33,004 nucleotides of DNA from Dyella acidisoli (lineage in GTDB: Bacteria; Pseudomonadota; Gammaproteobacteria; Xanthomonadales; Rhodanobacteraceae): NCBI RefSeq assembly GCF_030160295.1, contig NZ_BSOB01000011.1, forward strand, positions 1-33,004, read 5' to 3'. A program made the translations under genes and the position numbers. This document shows positions 15,582 to 22,928 of the stretch, in pieces. Position 1 is the stretch's first letter. Each line of letters starts with the position of its first letter. A model generated the notes under the pieces. It did no database searches, was not told the origin of the DNA, and saw nothing but the letters and a program-made list of their open reading frames with translations.

Positions 15582-15594
15582 GCTCGTATCCTTA

Positions 15595-15861
15595 AGAGTC
15601 TGTTTAGGGTCTCGGCGTAGCCCGCGTTGCCACGGTGCGTTCGCCAGGTGGTAGTGCGCGGCGCAGCGCTTGCCTGGCTGGCAAGCCAAGCCGCGCGCTG
15701 CCGCATGGCGGACGCACCGTGGCAACCCTTCGGGCCGGGGCTGTTTGCCCGCCGGGCGGCGTCCTCACTCAGTTGTGTATCGACATACACGTCTTCGTTC
15801 CTCCTTGCCCGTCAGGCAAACAGTCCCGGCGCGGGCCACGCCGAGACCCTAAACAGACTCT
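15595..15861. mobile_element. 267-bp MITE-like element with 32-bp terminal inverted repeats
   Basis: The ends 15595-15626 and 15830-15861 are inverted copies (AGAGTCTGTTTAGGGTCTCG then GCGT-x-GCCCGCG) with one mismatch in 32. Inside is a second inverted pair at 15626-15646 and 15706-15726 (GTTGCCACGGTGCGTTCGCC; one mismatch in 21). No transposase is encoded. It occupies the gap between flgF and flgG and its right end includes the flgF stop codon (15860-15862). No clear target-site duplication is seen, so transposition is inferred from structure only. Confidence 0.65.
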
Positions 15862-16546
15862 AAGAGTTGTCGCCAATATGGTTGATGCCAGCTTGCAATG
15901 CGGCGTCGTAAGCTTGGATCGCGCGCTGCACCGATTGCGCATGGCGGGTAAGCGCCATCAGCCGCACTATTTGTTCGCCAGGATCGACGTTCGATTGCTC
16001 GAGCGCGCCCTGTTGTACGCGGCCTATGAACTCCGCATCGGTTGCACTGGTGCCGCTGTAGCCGTAAAGCCCATTGCCCATCTCACGCAATTCGCCAGGT
16101 TTGTCGACGTTGACGATCTGCAAGGTGTCTACTTCGTCGTTGCCGTCTGTGATGGCACCCGAAGCGTCGATGTGCACATTGGAGTGATTGAGCGTGATAG
16201 GGCCAGACTGCCCCATCACGGGATGGCCCGCCGCATCGACCAACTGCCGATCGGCATCCAGATGGAACTGACCATTGCGCGTAAGTAAGGACTGTCCATT
16301 GACGTTCACCACGAAAAAGCCTGGTCCACGAATAGCCAGATCAAGCGGATGACCTGTAGTGGAAAGACCGCCGTCAGCCAGATCCAGAGTCGGCGAATTT
16401 TCGAGCAGGCCCGTACGAAAATCTGTCGCCAGACGCTCGGCGCGATAGCCACTGGTGCGCATGTTCGCAACGTTCTGGCTCAATACATCGAGCGCATCGA
16501 CATCGTTGCTGAGATAGCGTGCAATGCCTGGAATGATGGTGCTCAA
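15860..16546 (-). CDS. flgF: Proximal rod protein FlgF
   Basis: 228 aa, the usual range being about 240-250. The N-terminus (GIARYLSNDVDALDVLSQNV, ANMRTSGYRAERLATDF), the middle GHPLDLAIRGPGFFVVN and the C-terminus LEQSNVDPGEQIVRLMALTR mark a FlgF/FlgG-family rod protein; pairing with flgG supports FlgF. The start is a TTG at 16544-16546 preceded by AAGGAGAG at about nine bases; no ATG fits. The stop lies in the MITE-like end. Confidence 0.9.
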   Translation of the reverse strand: MSTIIPGIARYLSNDVDALDVLSQNVANMRTSGYRAERLATDFRTGLLENSPTLDLADGGLSTTGHPLDLAIRGPGFFVVNVNGQSLLTRNGQFHLDADRQLVDAAGHPVMGQSGPITLNHSNVHIDASGAITDGNDEVDTLQIVNVDKPGELREMGNGLYGYSGTSATDAEFIGRVQQGALEQSNVDPGEQIVRLMALTRHAQSVQRAIQAYDAALQAGINHIGDNS

Positions 16547-16558
16547 GCTCTTCTCTCC

Positions 16559-18619
16559 TTATGCAGCAGCCGAAGCGGTGACGGTGCCAAACGCCTTCAC
16601 CATCACGGTGGCAGGCACTTCGTTGATACCCAGTACGGTGACGTGTGGCAGGCTGCGCTGGATCAACGCACGCAAATGACGACGCACCACGCTTGGGCAA
16701 AGCAGTACCGGCAGATGGCTGCGCGCCATCATCGCTTCGGACTGTTTGGCCAAGCCGTTCAACAAGGCTTCCAGTTGGCCGAGATCGGCCAACAATGCGC
16801 CGGAGCCCTCGCGCTGACGCACCGCCGATACGATCGAGCGCTCCAGTTCGGGCGCAAGCGTGAGCACATGCAGTTCGCCTTGCGCATTGCTTACCCGCTG
16901 GCAAATGGAGGGTCCAAGCCGCTCACGCACGCGCTCGACTAGATCGTCTGTCTGTTTGTGCGTCTTGCCTGCATCGACCAGCACCTCGAGAATGGTCTCG
17001 ACGTTGCGGATGCTGACCTGTTCACGCAACAACTGCTGCAGAACTTTCTGCACGTCGGTGTAGGACATCACGCCAGGTATCAGCTCATCGACCAAGGACG
17101 CTTGCTGCTCGCGTACGCGCGACACCAACCGCTCCGTTTCCGCTCGTGTCAAAAGCTCCGGCGCGTGGCGCTTGGTCACTTCACCAAGGTGCGTAATGAG
17201 CACCGTCTCCGGATCGACCAGTGTGTACCCTGCCCCGCGCGCGTACTGGCGCTGATCAGGATTGATCCACTGCGCTGGCAAACCATAGGCCGGATCACGC
17301 GTTTCGCGCCCTTCCAGCTTGGGCCGCTTACCGCCAGGATTGATCGCCAGCAACGCGTCGAAACGCAACTCACCGCGTCCTACGCGCGAACCCTGCACCT
17401 GAATTTCGTAGGCATCCTCAGCCAGCGACGGCCCCTGGATCAGCTTGACCTTGGGCAAGATGAAACCGAGATCGAGCGCAAACTGCTTGCGGAATGTGCT
17501 GATGCGATCGCCCAAATCGAGGCCTTTCGCCTTGTAGGTGGTGGAAATGCCACTGCCGAGATGGATCTCTACCGGCTCCACTGAGAGCAGGCGGTAAAGA
17601 TCTTCTTCCTCCCGCTTGGCTTCAGGCTCTGGCGTTGCTTCCTTCTTCTCCGCAAGCGTGTCGCCGGAACGTGAGGCGAAGAACGTCAAAGTGCCGACAC
17701 CCAACAGAACCAGCATCACCGGCCACGCCGGCAATCCCGGCAGCAGAAGCAGCCCAGCCAGCGCCAACGACACAATCAGCAAGGTCCGCGAACTGGAAAG
17801 CACCTGCCGCGCGATTTCGGTACCGAGCTGCGCATCCGATGCAGCGCGCGTAATGATGATGCCGGTGGCCACCGCAATCACCAAGGACGGAATCTGCGTA
17901 ACGATGCCGTCACCCACGGTAAGCAACGTGTAGCGGTGCACGGCGTCTGTCCACGGCATGCCACGCTGCACCATGCCGACGGCCAAGCCACCGATGATAT
18001 CGATCAGGATGATCATGATGCCCGCGATAGCATCACCCTTGACGAACTTGGTTGCGCCATCCATCGCACCGTAGAAACTGGCTTCCTTTTCGATCTGGCT
18101 ACGGCGGCGACGTGCTTCGTGCTCATCGATCAGCCCCATGTTCATGTCGGCGTCGATGCTCATCTGCTTGCCGGGCATGCTGTCCAATGTGAAGCGCGCG
18201 GCCACTTCGGCAACACGTTGGGCGCCGTTCGTCACCACTACGTACTGCACGACCACCAGGATCAGGAACACCACCAGGCCGATGACGTAGTTGCCACCCA
18301 CCACGTAGGAGCCGATCGCGTTGATCACACGCCCGGCATTGCCCTTGTCCAGAATCAGGCGTGTGGCCGAAATATTCAGAGCGAGGCGAAACAGTGTGGT
18401 AATCAGCAACAACGATGGGAAGGTCGAAAAGCTCAGCGGCGTTTCGGTAAAGAAGGTGATCAGCAGCACCAGCAGCGCGCTGGTGAAGTTGAGCACCAAT
18501 AGGAAATCCAGCAACGCCCCCGGAATCGGCGTGAAAAGGATGACCAGGATCGCGATCATCCCCATCACAAGGATGACGTCGCGCTTGCCGTTCCAAAGCT
18601 GGCCGAATAAAGCGTTCAC
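16559..18619 (-). CDS. flhA: Flagellar export-gate protein FlhA
   Basis: 686 aa. About eight N-terminal membrane helices, then the FHIPEP signature RFTLDSMPGKQMSIDADMN at residues 142-160 and AMDGATKFVKGDAIAG near 185-200 with the conserved Asp196. A large cytoplasmic domain (about 330-686) forms the export nonamer. The GTG at 18617-18619 overlaps the flhB stop as GTGA, and the protein then starts MNALFGQLWNGKRDV; an in-frame extension further upstream lies inside flhB. FlhA uses the proton gradient and docks export chaperones. Confidence 0.97.
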   Translation of the reverse strand: MNALFGQLWNGKRDVILVMGMIAILVILFTPIPGALLDFLLVLNFTSALLVLLITFFTETPLSFSTFPSLLLITTLFRLALNISATRLILDKGNAGRVINAIGSYVVGGNYVIGLVVFLILVVVQYVVVTNGAQRVAEVAARFTLDSMPGKQMSIDADMNMGLIDEHEARRRRSQIEKEASFYGAMDGATKFVKGDAIAGIMIILIDIIGGLAVGMVQRGMPWTDAVHRYTLLTVGDGIVTQIPSLVIAVATGIIITRAASDAQLGTEIARQVLSSSRTLLIVSLALAGLLLLPGLPAWPVMLVLLGVGTLTFFASRSGDTLAEKKEATPEPEAKREEEDLYRLLSVEPVEIHLGSGISTTYKAKGLDLGDRISTFRKQFALDLGFILPKVKLIQGPSLAEDAYEIQVQGSRVGRGELRFDALLAINPGGKRPKLEGRETRDPAYGLPAQWINPDQRQYARGAGYTLVDPETVLITHLGEVTKRHAPELLTRAETERLVSRVREQQASLVDELIPGVMSYTDVQKVLQQLLREQVSIRNVETILEVLVDAGKTHKQTDDLVERVRERLGPSICQRVSNAQGELHVLTLAPELERSIVSAVRQREGSGALLADLGQLEALLNGLAKQSEAMMARSHLPVLLCPSVVRRHLRALIQRSLPHVTVLGINEVPATVMVKAFGTVTASAAA

Positions 18620-19689
18620 GTGAAGATCCTGTTCCCCGGGCGTTTCATCAACCAGCGATAGATGGGCGCCAGTGGTTTGTACAAGTGCGCGGGCACCGGC
18701 CGATCGATCTTGCACTCGCGATACAACGCGCGCGCTAATTCCGGCGAACGCAAACAAGGCACACCGGATTGCGCGGCAAGCATGCGCATGCGTGCCGCCA
18801 GCGCGTCGCTGCCTTTGGACAGCACCACCGGCGAGCGCATCGTCTTGGGCCGATACTTCAAGGCAATCGCCAAGTGCGTTGGATTGGTGAGCAGCACGTC
18901 TGCTTCGGCTACACGACGTGTTGAACGAGAATTCTTCAACAGTTCCGCCATCAAGCGCCGACGCTTGTGACGGATATCCGGATCGCCTTCGCGGCGCTTC
19001 ACTTCATCTTTGATATCGCGCCGGCTCATGCGCAGTTTGCGAATGTATTCGCGGCGCGTGAACCACAGATCAAACAAAGCTATGAGAGCCAGCAGCACGA
19101 GCATCCACGTCGTGACTTGCACATACGTCGAACGCAGCACCATGCCGACAGTCGAGGGCGCAGCAAACGCCACAGCCTCCACCTTGCGGCCGATGCTTGC
19201 ACCCAGCATCCACGCCACGCCGCCCAGCACACCCAGCTTCAAGGTGAGCTTGAACAACTCCCACAAAATGCGCAGCGAAAAAATCTTCTTTGCGCCTTCG
19301 GCTGGATTGAGGCGGTTGAAATCTGGCTTCAAAGGATGAGTGCTGAAGACCGGACCTGTCTGCATGACGTTGGCAACGACCGCAGCCACCAGCATGGCCA
19401 TCACGATGGGCAGGATCGCCTGCCAAGTCGGCTGGAACGTGTGTTGCAGCCAAGTCATCAAACTGGCTGACGGTGCAGGCGCATTGCCCGCCATCAAAAT
19501 GGTGCGCGTGACCGAGCGCGCCATCGCCGCGGCGATGCCATACGAAGCCGCCGCAAATGCGATGCTAAACACGATCATCACCACAATGCCGCTGAGATCG
19601 GTGCTGCGCGGTACCTGGCCGCGCTCGCGCGCCTCCTGCAGGCGGAACGGCGTGGGTTGCTCGGTCTTGGTCTGCTCGTCGGCGGCCAT
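18616..19689 (-). CDS. flhB: Flagellar export specificity switch protein FlhB
   Basis: 357 aa. Four membrane helices and the autocleavage motif NPTH at residues 269-272 (VLLTNPTHLAIALKYRP), the same position as in enterobacterial FlhB. The N-terminus DEQTKTEQPTPFRLQEARER is typical. The ATG at 19687-19689 overlaps the fliR stop as TGATG; the TTG just upstream is not needed. Cleavage at N-P lets export switch from rod/hook to filament substrates, which implies late substrates exist somewhere. Confidence 0.97.
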   Translation of the reverse strand: MAADEQTKTEQPTPFRLQEARERGQVPRSTDLSGIVVMIVFSIAFAAASYGIAAAMARSVTRTILMAGNAPAPSASLMTWLQHTFQPTWQAILPIVMAMLVAAVVANVMQTGPVFSTHPLKPDFNRLNPAEGAKKIFSLRILWELFKLTLKLGVLGGVAWMLGASIGRKVEAVAFAAPSTVGMVLRSTYVQVTTWMLVLLALIALFDLWFTRREYIRKLRMSRRDIKDEVKRREGDPDIRHKRRRLMAELLKNSRSTRRVAEADVLLTNPTHLAIALKYRPKTMRSPVVLSKGSDALAARMRMLAAQSGVPCLRSPELARALYRECKIDRPVPAHLYKPLAPIYRWLMKRPGNRIFT

Positions 19690-20453
19690 CAATGCACCCC
19701 AACTGGCGTAAACACCGTGAATGCGTCGCGGTACATCCGCTCGATCAACGGCGGCGCGTAACGCAGTGATCCAGCCAACAGCATGAAGCCGGTCAGCACC
19801 TTGATCGGCAAAGCCACGAAATAGGCATTGGCCTGCGGCATCGAACGACTCGCGTAAGCCACCGTAAGGTCGATCGCGAACAAGCCGAGCATGGTGGGCG
19901 CCGAAACCATCAGGCCCAGCAAAAACTGTGACGAAAGCTTCGACAGCAACATACTCGGCGAAACCAGCAGACCGCCGCTACCCAAAGGGATGATGTCAAT
20001 CGAAGCAAGCATGCCTTGCAGCAGCAACAAGTGCAGGCCAAGCGAAAAGAACACCAGTAAACCTGCCCACTGCACGATCGTCCCGGCCAAGGCTTCCGCA
20101 GCGTGCGTGGTGGGGTTGAACAAACTCGCCGCGCTTACGCCCGACTGCAGATCCAGCACACGCGCAGAAAAACCCAGCGCCGCCATTGGCAACACCACGG
20201 CTAGGCTAAGTGAAAAACCCAGCACGCATTCGCCTGCCATGGCCAGCACGAACGGCAGCGGATGATCAGGATCAAGACGCACAGCGGGCACAGGATGCAC
20301 ACCGACCGCCAGCATCGTAAGCGCCAGCAACACGCACATACGTATCGATGCGGGCACGCCGTTGAACGGCGTAAATGCCGGCACCATCAACAGCGGCGCA
20401 AATCTCGCCATTGCGAGAAGAAAAGCGCCCATGAGCGGATCGATCGCTCCCAC
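19689..20453 (-). CDS. fliR: Flagellar export-gate protein FliR
   Basis: 254 aa with about six membrane helices, including PLLMVPAFTPFNGVPASIRM and FSLSLAVVLPMAALGFSARV, LDLQSGVSAASLFNP, which are FliR signatures. The GTG at 20451-20453 is two bases after the fliQ stop with AGGGAT upstream. FliR forms the gate with FliP and FliQ and contacts FlhB, the next gene. Confidence 0.95.
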   Translation of the reverse strand: MGAIDPLMGAFLLAMARFAPLLMVPAFTPFNGVPASIRMCVLLALTMLAVGVHPVPAVRLDPDHPLPFVLAMAGECVLGFSLSLAVVLPMAALGFSARVLDLQSGVSAASLFNPTTHAAEALAGTIVQWAGLLVFFSLGLHLLLLQGMLASIDIIPLGSGGLLVSPSMLLSKLSSQFLLGLMVSAPTMLGLFAIDLTVAYASRSMPQANAYFVALPIKVLTGFMLLAGSLRYAPPLIERMYRDAFTVFTPVGVH

Positions 20454-20455
20454 TT

Positions 20456-20719
20456 CTACATCCCTGCAATAAGGCCAAATAAGCGCTTCGTGAACTCGAC
20501 CACCACCGCCATCATCCAGGCACCGGTAACGACGACCATCGCCACCACCGTGATCAGCTTTGGAATGAAGGTGAGCGTCATTTCCTGAATCTGCGTCACT
20601 ACCTGAAAGATCGAAATCACAACACCCACGGCCAAGGTGGCCAGCAGGATCGGCGCAGAAATCTTCGCTGCGGTCAGCAAGGTTTCCGAAAGCAGGTGCA
20701 TGGCGGTATCGCTATCCAT
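20456..20719 (-). CDS. fliQ: Flagellar export-gate protein FliQ
   Basis: 87 aa with two membrane hairpin helices (SAPILLATLAVGVVISIFQV, then IPKLITVVAMVVVTGAWMM) flanking VTQIQEMTLTF, the FliQ hallmark. ATG 20717-20719 follows AGGGGAT. It starts the recognisable flagellar part of the operon, two bases after the TPR gene. Confidence 0.97.
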   Translation of the reverse strand: MDSDTAMHLLSETLLTAAKISAPILLATLAVGVVISIFQVVTQIQEMTLTFIPKLITVVAMVVVTGAWMMAVVVEFTKRLFGLIAGM

Positions 20720-20721
20720 GT

Positions 20722-21852
20722 CTATCCCCTCGGACGCACCAGGTCGCGCAGCTTGAAAATGAAATCAGCGGGTATGGCACCTGCTCCTGGTGTGCGAGCG
20801 ACAATATCGTCGATCAGCTTGCGAGCTTCATCGACCCGGCCCTCATCCAGCAGCAACACACTTTGCGCATAGCGTGCGGCACGGCCTTGCGGATCCAATC
20901 GAGTAGCACGCTTGATGGATTCTTCGGCTTCCTTACGCTCGAAACGCAGTGCATGCACCAGTGCGAAGCCGCCGTGCGTTTCGCCAAAGGTTCGATCCAG
21001 CGCAAACGCTTTGTCGAAACTCCGCTTGGCCCCGGCAAGGTCACCTTCCAGCAACTGGCACCACGCCAAGGCATGCCATGTGCCGATGTGATCCGGCATG
21101 ACGGTGGTTGCGCGTTCCAGCAGAGAACGGGCTGACGGGACGTCGCCGAGCAACATCACGTTCTGACCCATGCCAAGCCACGCGCGCCCAGATTCGGGAT
21201 GTTTTGCCAGCACGCGCTCGAAAGCGGCCGTGGATTCCTGCAAACGCTGAGCCCAGAGCGCCACCGTACCGCGTACGATGTTTGCTTCGTGCTGATCCGG
21301 ATCAACCTTCAACGCGAGTTCGGCTTCTTCCGAAGCACGCGTGGTATCGCCGATATCCAGCCAGAGCAAAGCGCGTAGGCCCTGCACTTCCGACAAACGC
21401 GTATCGGATTGAATCGGGGCTAACGCTTCAATCGCAGCTTCCAGCTGATTCTTCCGATGCAGAATGCGCGCCTTCAACAGCGCAAGCGCAGCCGTGTCGC
21501 CGTCAGCGTCGTGAGCATGTGCAAGTGTTTGCAATGCTTCTTCAGCGTGCCCATCCGCGAATTGAGCGTATGCCAGATCATGCACAACACCCGCGGGCGC
21601 AGTTTCGACGTTGCTGATCAGTGATTGCAGCAACGTAATCGCTGCTTTGGTGTTACCGCTCAGCAGCGCGCAGCGTGCTTCCCGGAAACGTACGCCGGGT
21701 AATTCACGCAATGAAGGCGACACTTTGCCGATGCGGGCAGCCGCTTCGTCCAAGCGCCCATCCGCCAGCAGCTCATCGAGGAGATCGCATAAAAGGACAG
21801 GATTTTGCGGATCGCGGTCTGCGAAACCGGCAAGCAGAGCGGCGCGACTCAT
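20722..21852 (-). CDS. TPR-repeat protein leading the flagellar operon
   Basis: 376 aa built from helical TPR repeats over nearly the whole length (for example AEEALQTLAHAHDADGDTAA, ESTAAFERVLAKHPESGRAW, GDLAGAKRSFDKAFALDRTF). No signal peptide, membrane helix or enzymatic domain is seen. The ATG at 21850-21852 follows AGGGGGG. It is the first gene of the operon and two bases from fliQ, so it is produced with the export gate. It may be an assembly or substrate-binding factor, but the sequence alone does not show which. It resembles the TPR half of the glycosyltransferase at 22929. Confidence 0.8.
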   Translation of the reverse strand: MSRAALLAGFADRDPQNPVLLCDLLDELLADGRLDEAAARIGKVSPSLRELPGVRFREARCALLSGNTKAAITLLQSLISNVETAPAGVVHDLAYAQFADGHAEEALQTLAHAHDADGDTAALALLKARILHRKNQLEAAIEALAPIQSDTRLSEVQGLRALLWLDIGDTTRASEEAELALKVDPDQHEANIVRGTVALWAQRLQESTAAFERVLAKHPESGRAWLGMGQNVMLLGDVPSARSLLERATTVMPDHIGTWHALAWCQLLEGDLAGAKRSFDKAFALDRTFGETHGGFALVHALRFERKEAEESIKRATRLDPQGRAARYAQSVLLLDEGRVDEARKLIDDIVARTPGAGAIPADFIFKLRDLVRPRG

Positions 21853-21862
21853 GGCGCCCCCC

Positions 21863-21889
21863 TAAACTTTTTTCGCGCAATCTCGATAA
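21863..21889 (+). promoter_or_regulatory. Sigma-28 (FliA)-like promoter, antisense in the operon leader
   Basis: TAAACTTT (21863-21870), an 11-bp spacer and CTCGATAA (21882-21889) match the FliA consensus at 7 of 8 and 6 of 8 positions. Transcription would start near 21897 on the plus strand, opposite to the flagellar leader and toward the 130-aa gene at 22336. The block CCCTAAACTTTTT-CGCG is shared with the candidate at 636-662. Confidence 0.5.
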
Positions 21890-21893
21890 GACT

Positions 21894-21945
21894 AACCGTG
21901 GAGACCGCAAGGGTCTCCAGCACTACGACTTCCCACCGCACGGTT
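21894..21945. other. Nested inverted repeats in the operon leader
   Basis: An inner 8-bp stem (TGGAGACC-GCAAG-GGTCTCCA, 21899-21919) lies inside an outer 7-bp pair, AACCGTG (21894-21900) and CACGGTT (21939-21945). The two stems share two bases, so they partly compete. It lies about 45-95 bases before the TPR start on the leader strand and exactly at the start of any plus-strand sigma-28 transcript. No known riboswitch consensus was recognised. Confidence 0.5.
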
Positions 21946-22049
21946 ACTGCTCCCTGCGCGCGAACTTTCGTCCGAACGCTCCTTCCCCTTACAGCATCCT
22001 TACGACGTAGATCGCGCGTCGTCTGGTCCTTGACGTTTTTGCTTGTCCT

Positions 22050-22068
22050 GTCACACCCAGTTTGTGAC
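22050..22068. promoter_or_regulatory. Inverted repeat GTCACA-N7-TGTGAC near the operon start site
   Basis: Perfect 6-bp arms GTCACA (22050-22055) and TGTGAC (22063-22068) just downstream of the predicted sigma-70-type start. The size and symmetry suit an operator for a dimeric regulator, but the half-sites are opposite in order to a CRP site, and the binding protein is unknown. Confidence 0.35.
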
Positions 22069-22091
22069 GCAAGCGAAAACGGTTCGTAATT

Positions 22092-22121
22092 AATCTAGGG
22101 TCGGGCTTCACCGACTGTCAA
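22092..22121 (-). promoter_or_regulatory. Sigma-70-like promoter of the flagellar operon
   Basis: On the minus strand TTGACA (22116-22121) is followed after 18 bp by TAGATT (22092-22097), with a perfect -35 and four of six matches in the -10. Transcription would begin near 22085, giving a leader of about 230 nt before the TPR gene with an inverted repeat and a nested hairpin. It is the only good candidate seen upstream of the operon. Confidence 0.55.
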
Positions 22122-22254
22122 CAAACTTCTCACACCGCCATCACCAAGTCAGACCGCACTTCAAATACAAAACAAAATCGCAAGAAATTGCCGAACGTTT
22201 TATCGCGCAAACACAATCACTTCCCTGTGGCACGCCACATGTTGTTGAAGCGCA

Positions 22255-22268
22255 TTCACGCATGTGAA
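22255..22268. promoter_or_regulatory. Small inverted repeat TTCAC-GCAT-GTGAA
   Basis: A perfect palindrome with 5-bp arms in the divergent intergenic region, 68 bases before the start of the 130-aa gene. It might be an operator. No matching -35/-10 pair for that gene could be assigned with confidence. Confidence 0.25.
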
Positions 22269-22335
22269 GAATACGTGACGAACACCTGACAGCCATTACA
22301 CTTGCCCTGTTACCGCTTTCTTGTACGGAACACAC

Positions 22336-22728
22336 ATGTCCACGAATCGCATTTCGCCCTCCTCCTCGCTCATCGAAACGTTGAGGGCACTTGCGCGAGG
22401 ACGTACCCAGGAAGCACAGCGCAATACCCAATCGGGTAAACCGGATTCCAACGCACCGCAGAGACCGGTTCCCTCCAGACACGACGTGCAGGCGCTGCGA
22501 CAACGCTTGCACAGCCTGGCCATGGACACCGATCTTGCCGACACGCAATCGATGCTGCAGGCAAGGAATCATGTGGTGCGAGAAATCCTGCTATGGGAAT
22601 TCGGCAGCGACTTCCGCACCGATTCGCAGTTTCAGCCGATGGTGGAGGCGATCGGGAAGACGCTGGATGCTGATACTGCGTTTCAGCAGCGTTTTTTGGA
22701 TTTGATGGCGGAATTGCGCAAGGCTTGA
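22336..22728 (+). CDS. Unrecognised 130-aa protein divergent from the flagellar operon
   Basis: No family recognised. The ATG at 22336-22338 is preferred to an upstream TTG at 22321; the ribosome site (CGGAA) is weak. Residues 1-50 are polar and probably disordered (Ser, Arg, Gln, Pro). Residues 50-130 look like an amphipathic helical bundle (HDVQALRQRLHSLAMDTDLA, REILLWEFGSDFRTDSQFQP, LDADTAFQQRFLDLMAELRK). A small helical protein divergent from an export operon could be a chaperone or regulator, but this is speculation. No signal peptide or membrane segment. A sigma-28-like promoter 440 bp upstream points toward it. Confidence 0.7.
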   Translation: MSTNRISPSSSLIETLRALARGRTQEAQRNTQSGKPDSNAPQRPVPSRHDVQALRQRLHSLAMDTDLADTQSMLQARNHVVREILLWEFGSDFRTDSQFQPMVEAIGKTLDADTAFQQRFLDLMAELRKA

Positions 22729-22814
22729 TTGCGAATAGCCCCCCCGCTCATCTTCGTAAAGTAGGCTTGAGTGAATGGCAAAACTTACGAAGCTGTCGGC
22801 TAATACCTAGAAGT

Positions 22815-22892
22815 CGTCATTCCTGCGAAAGCAGGAATCCATCTTCGCTTTTGCATCGGAGCAAATGGATTCCCGCTTTCGCGGGAATGACG
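22815..22892. repeat. REP-like dimer
   Basis: CGTCATTCCTGCGAAAGCAG forms the first hairpin, with a compensated base-pair change (CCTGC/GCAGG). The second is GGATTCCCGCTTTCGCGGG followed by AATGACG. It lies between the 130-aa gene and the 3' end of the convergent glycosyltransferase gene, a common place for REP elements. Confidence 0.85.
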
Positions 22893-22928
22893 AAGGGGCA
22901 GATTGCACATTCCCATGGAACTTACAGA

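Noticed and set aside
22228-22243. Sigma-54-like sequence TGGCACG-N4-ATGTT before the 130-aa gene
   Set aside because: The -24 GG is fine but the -12 GC is replaced by GT, which is usually not tolerated.
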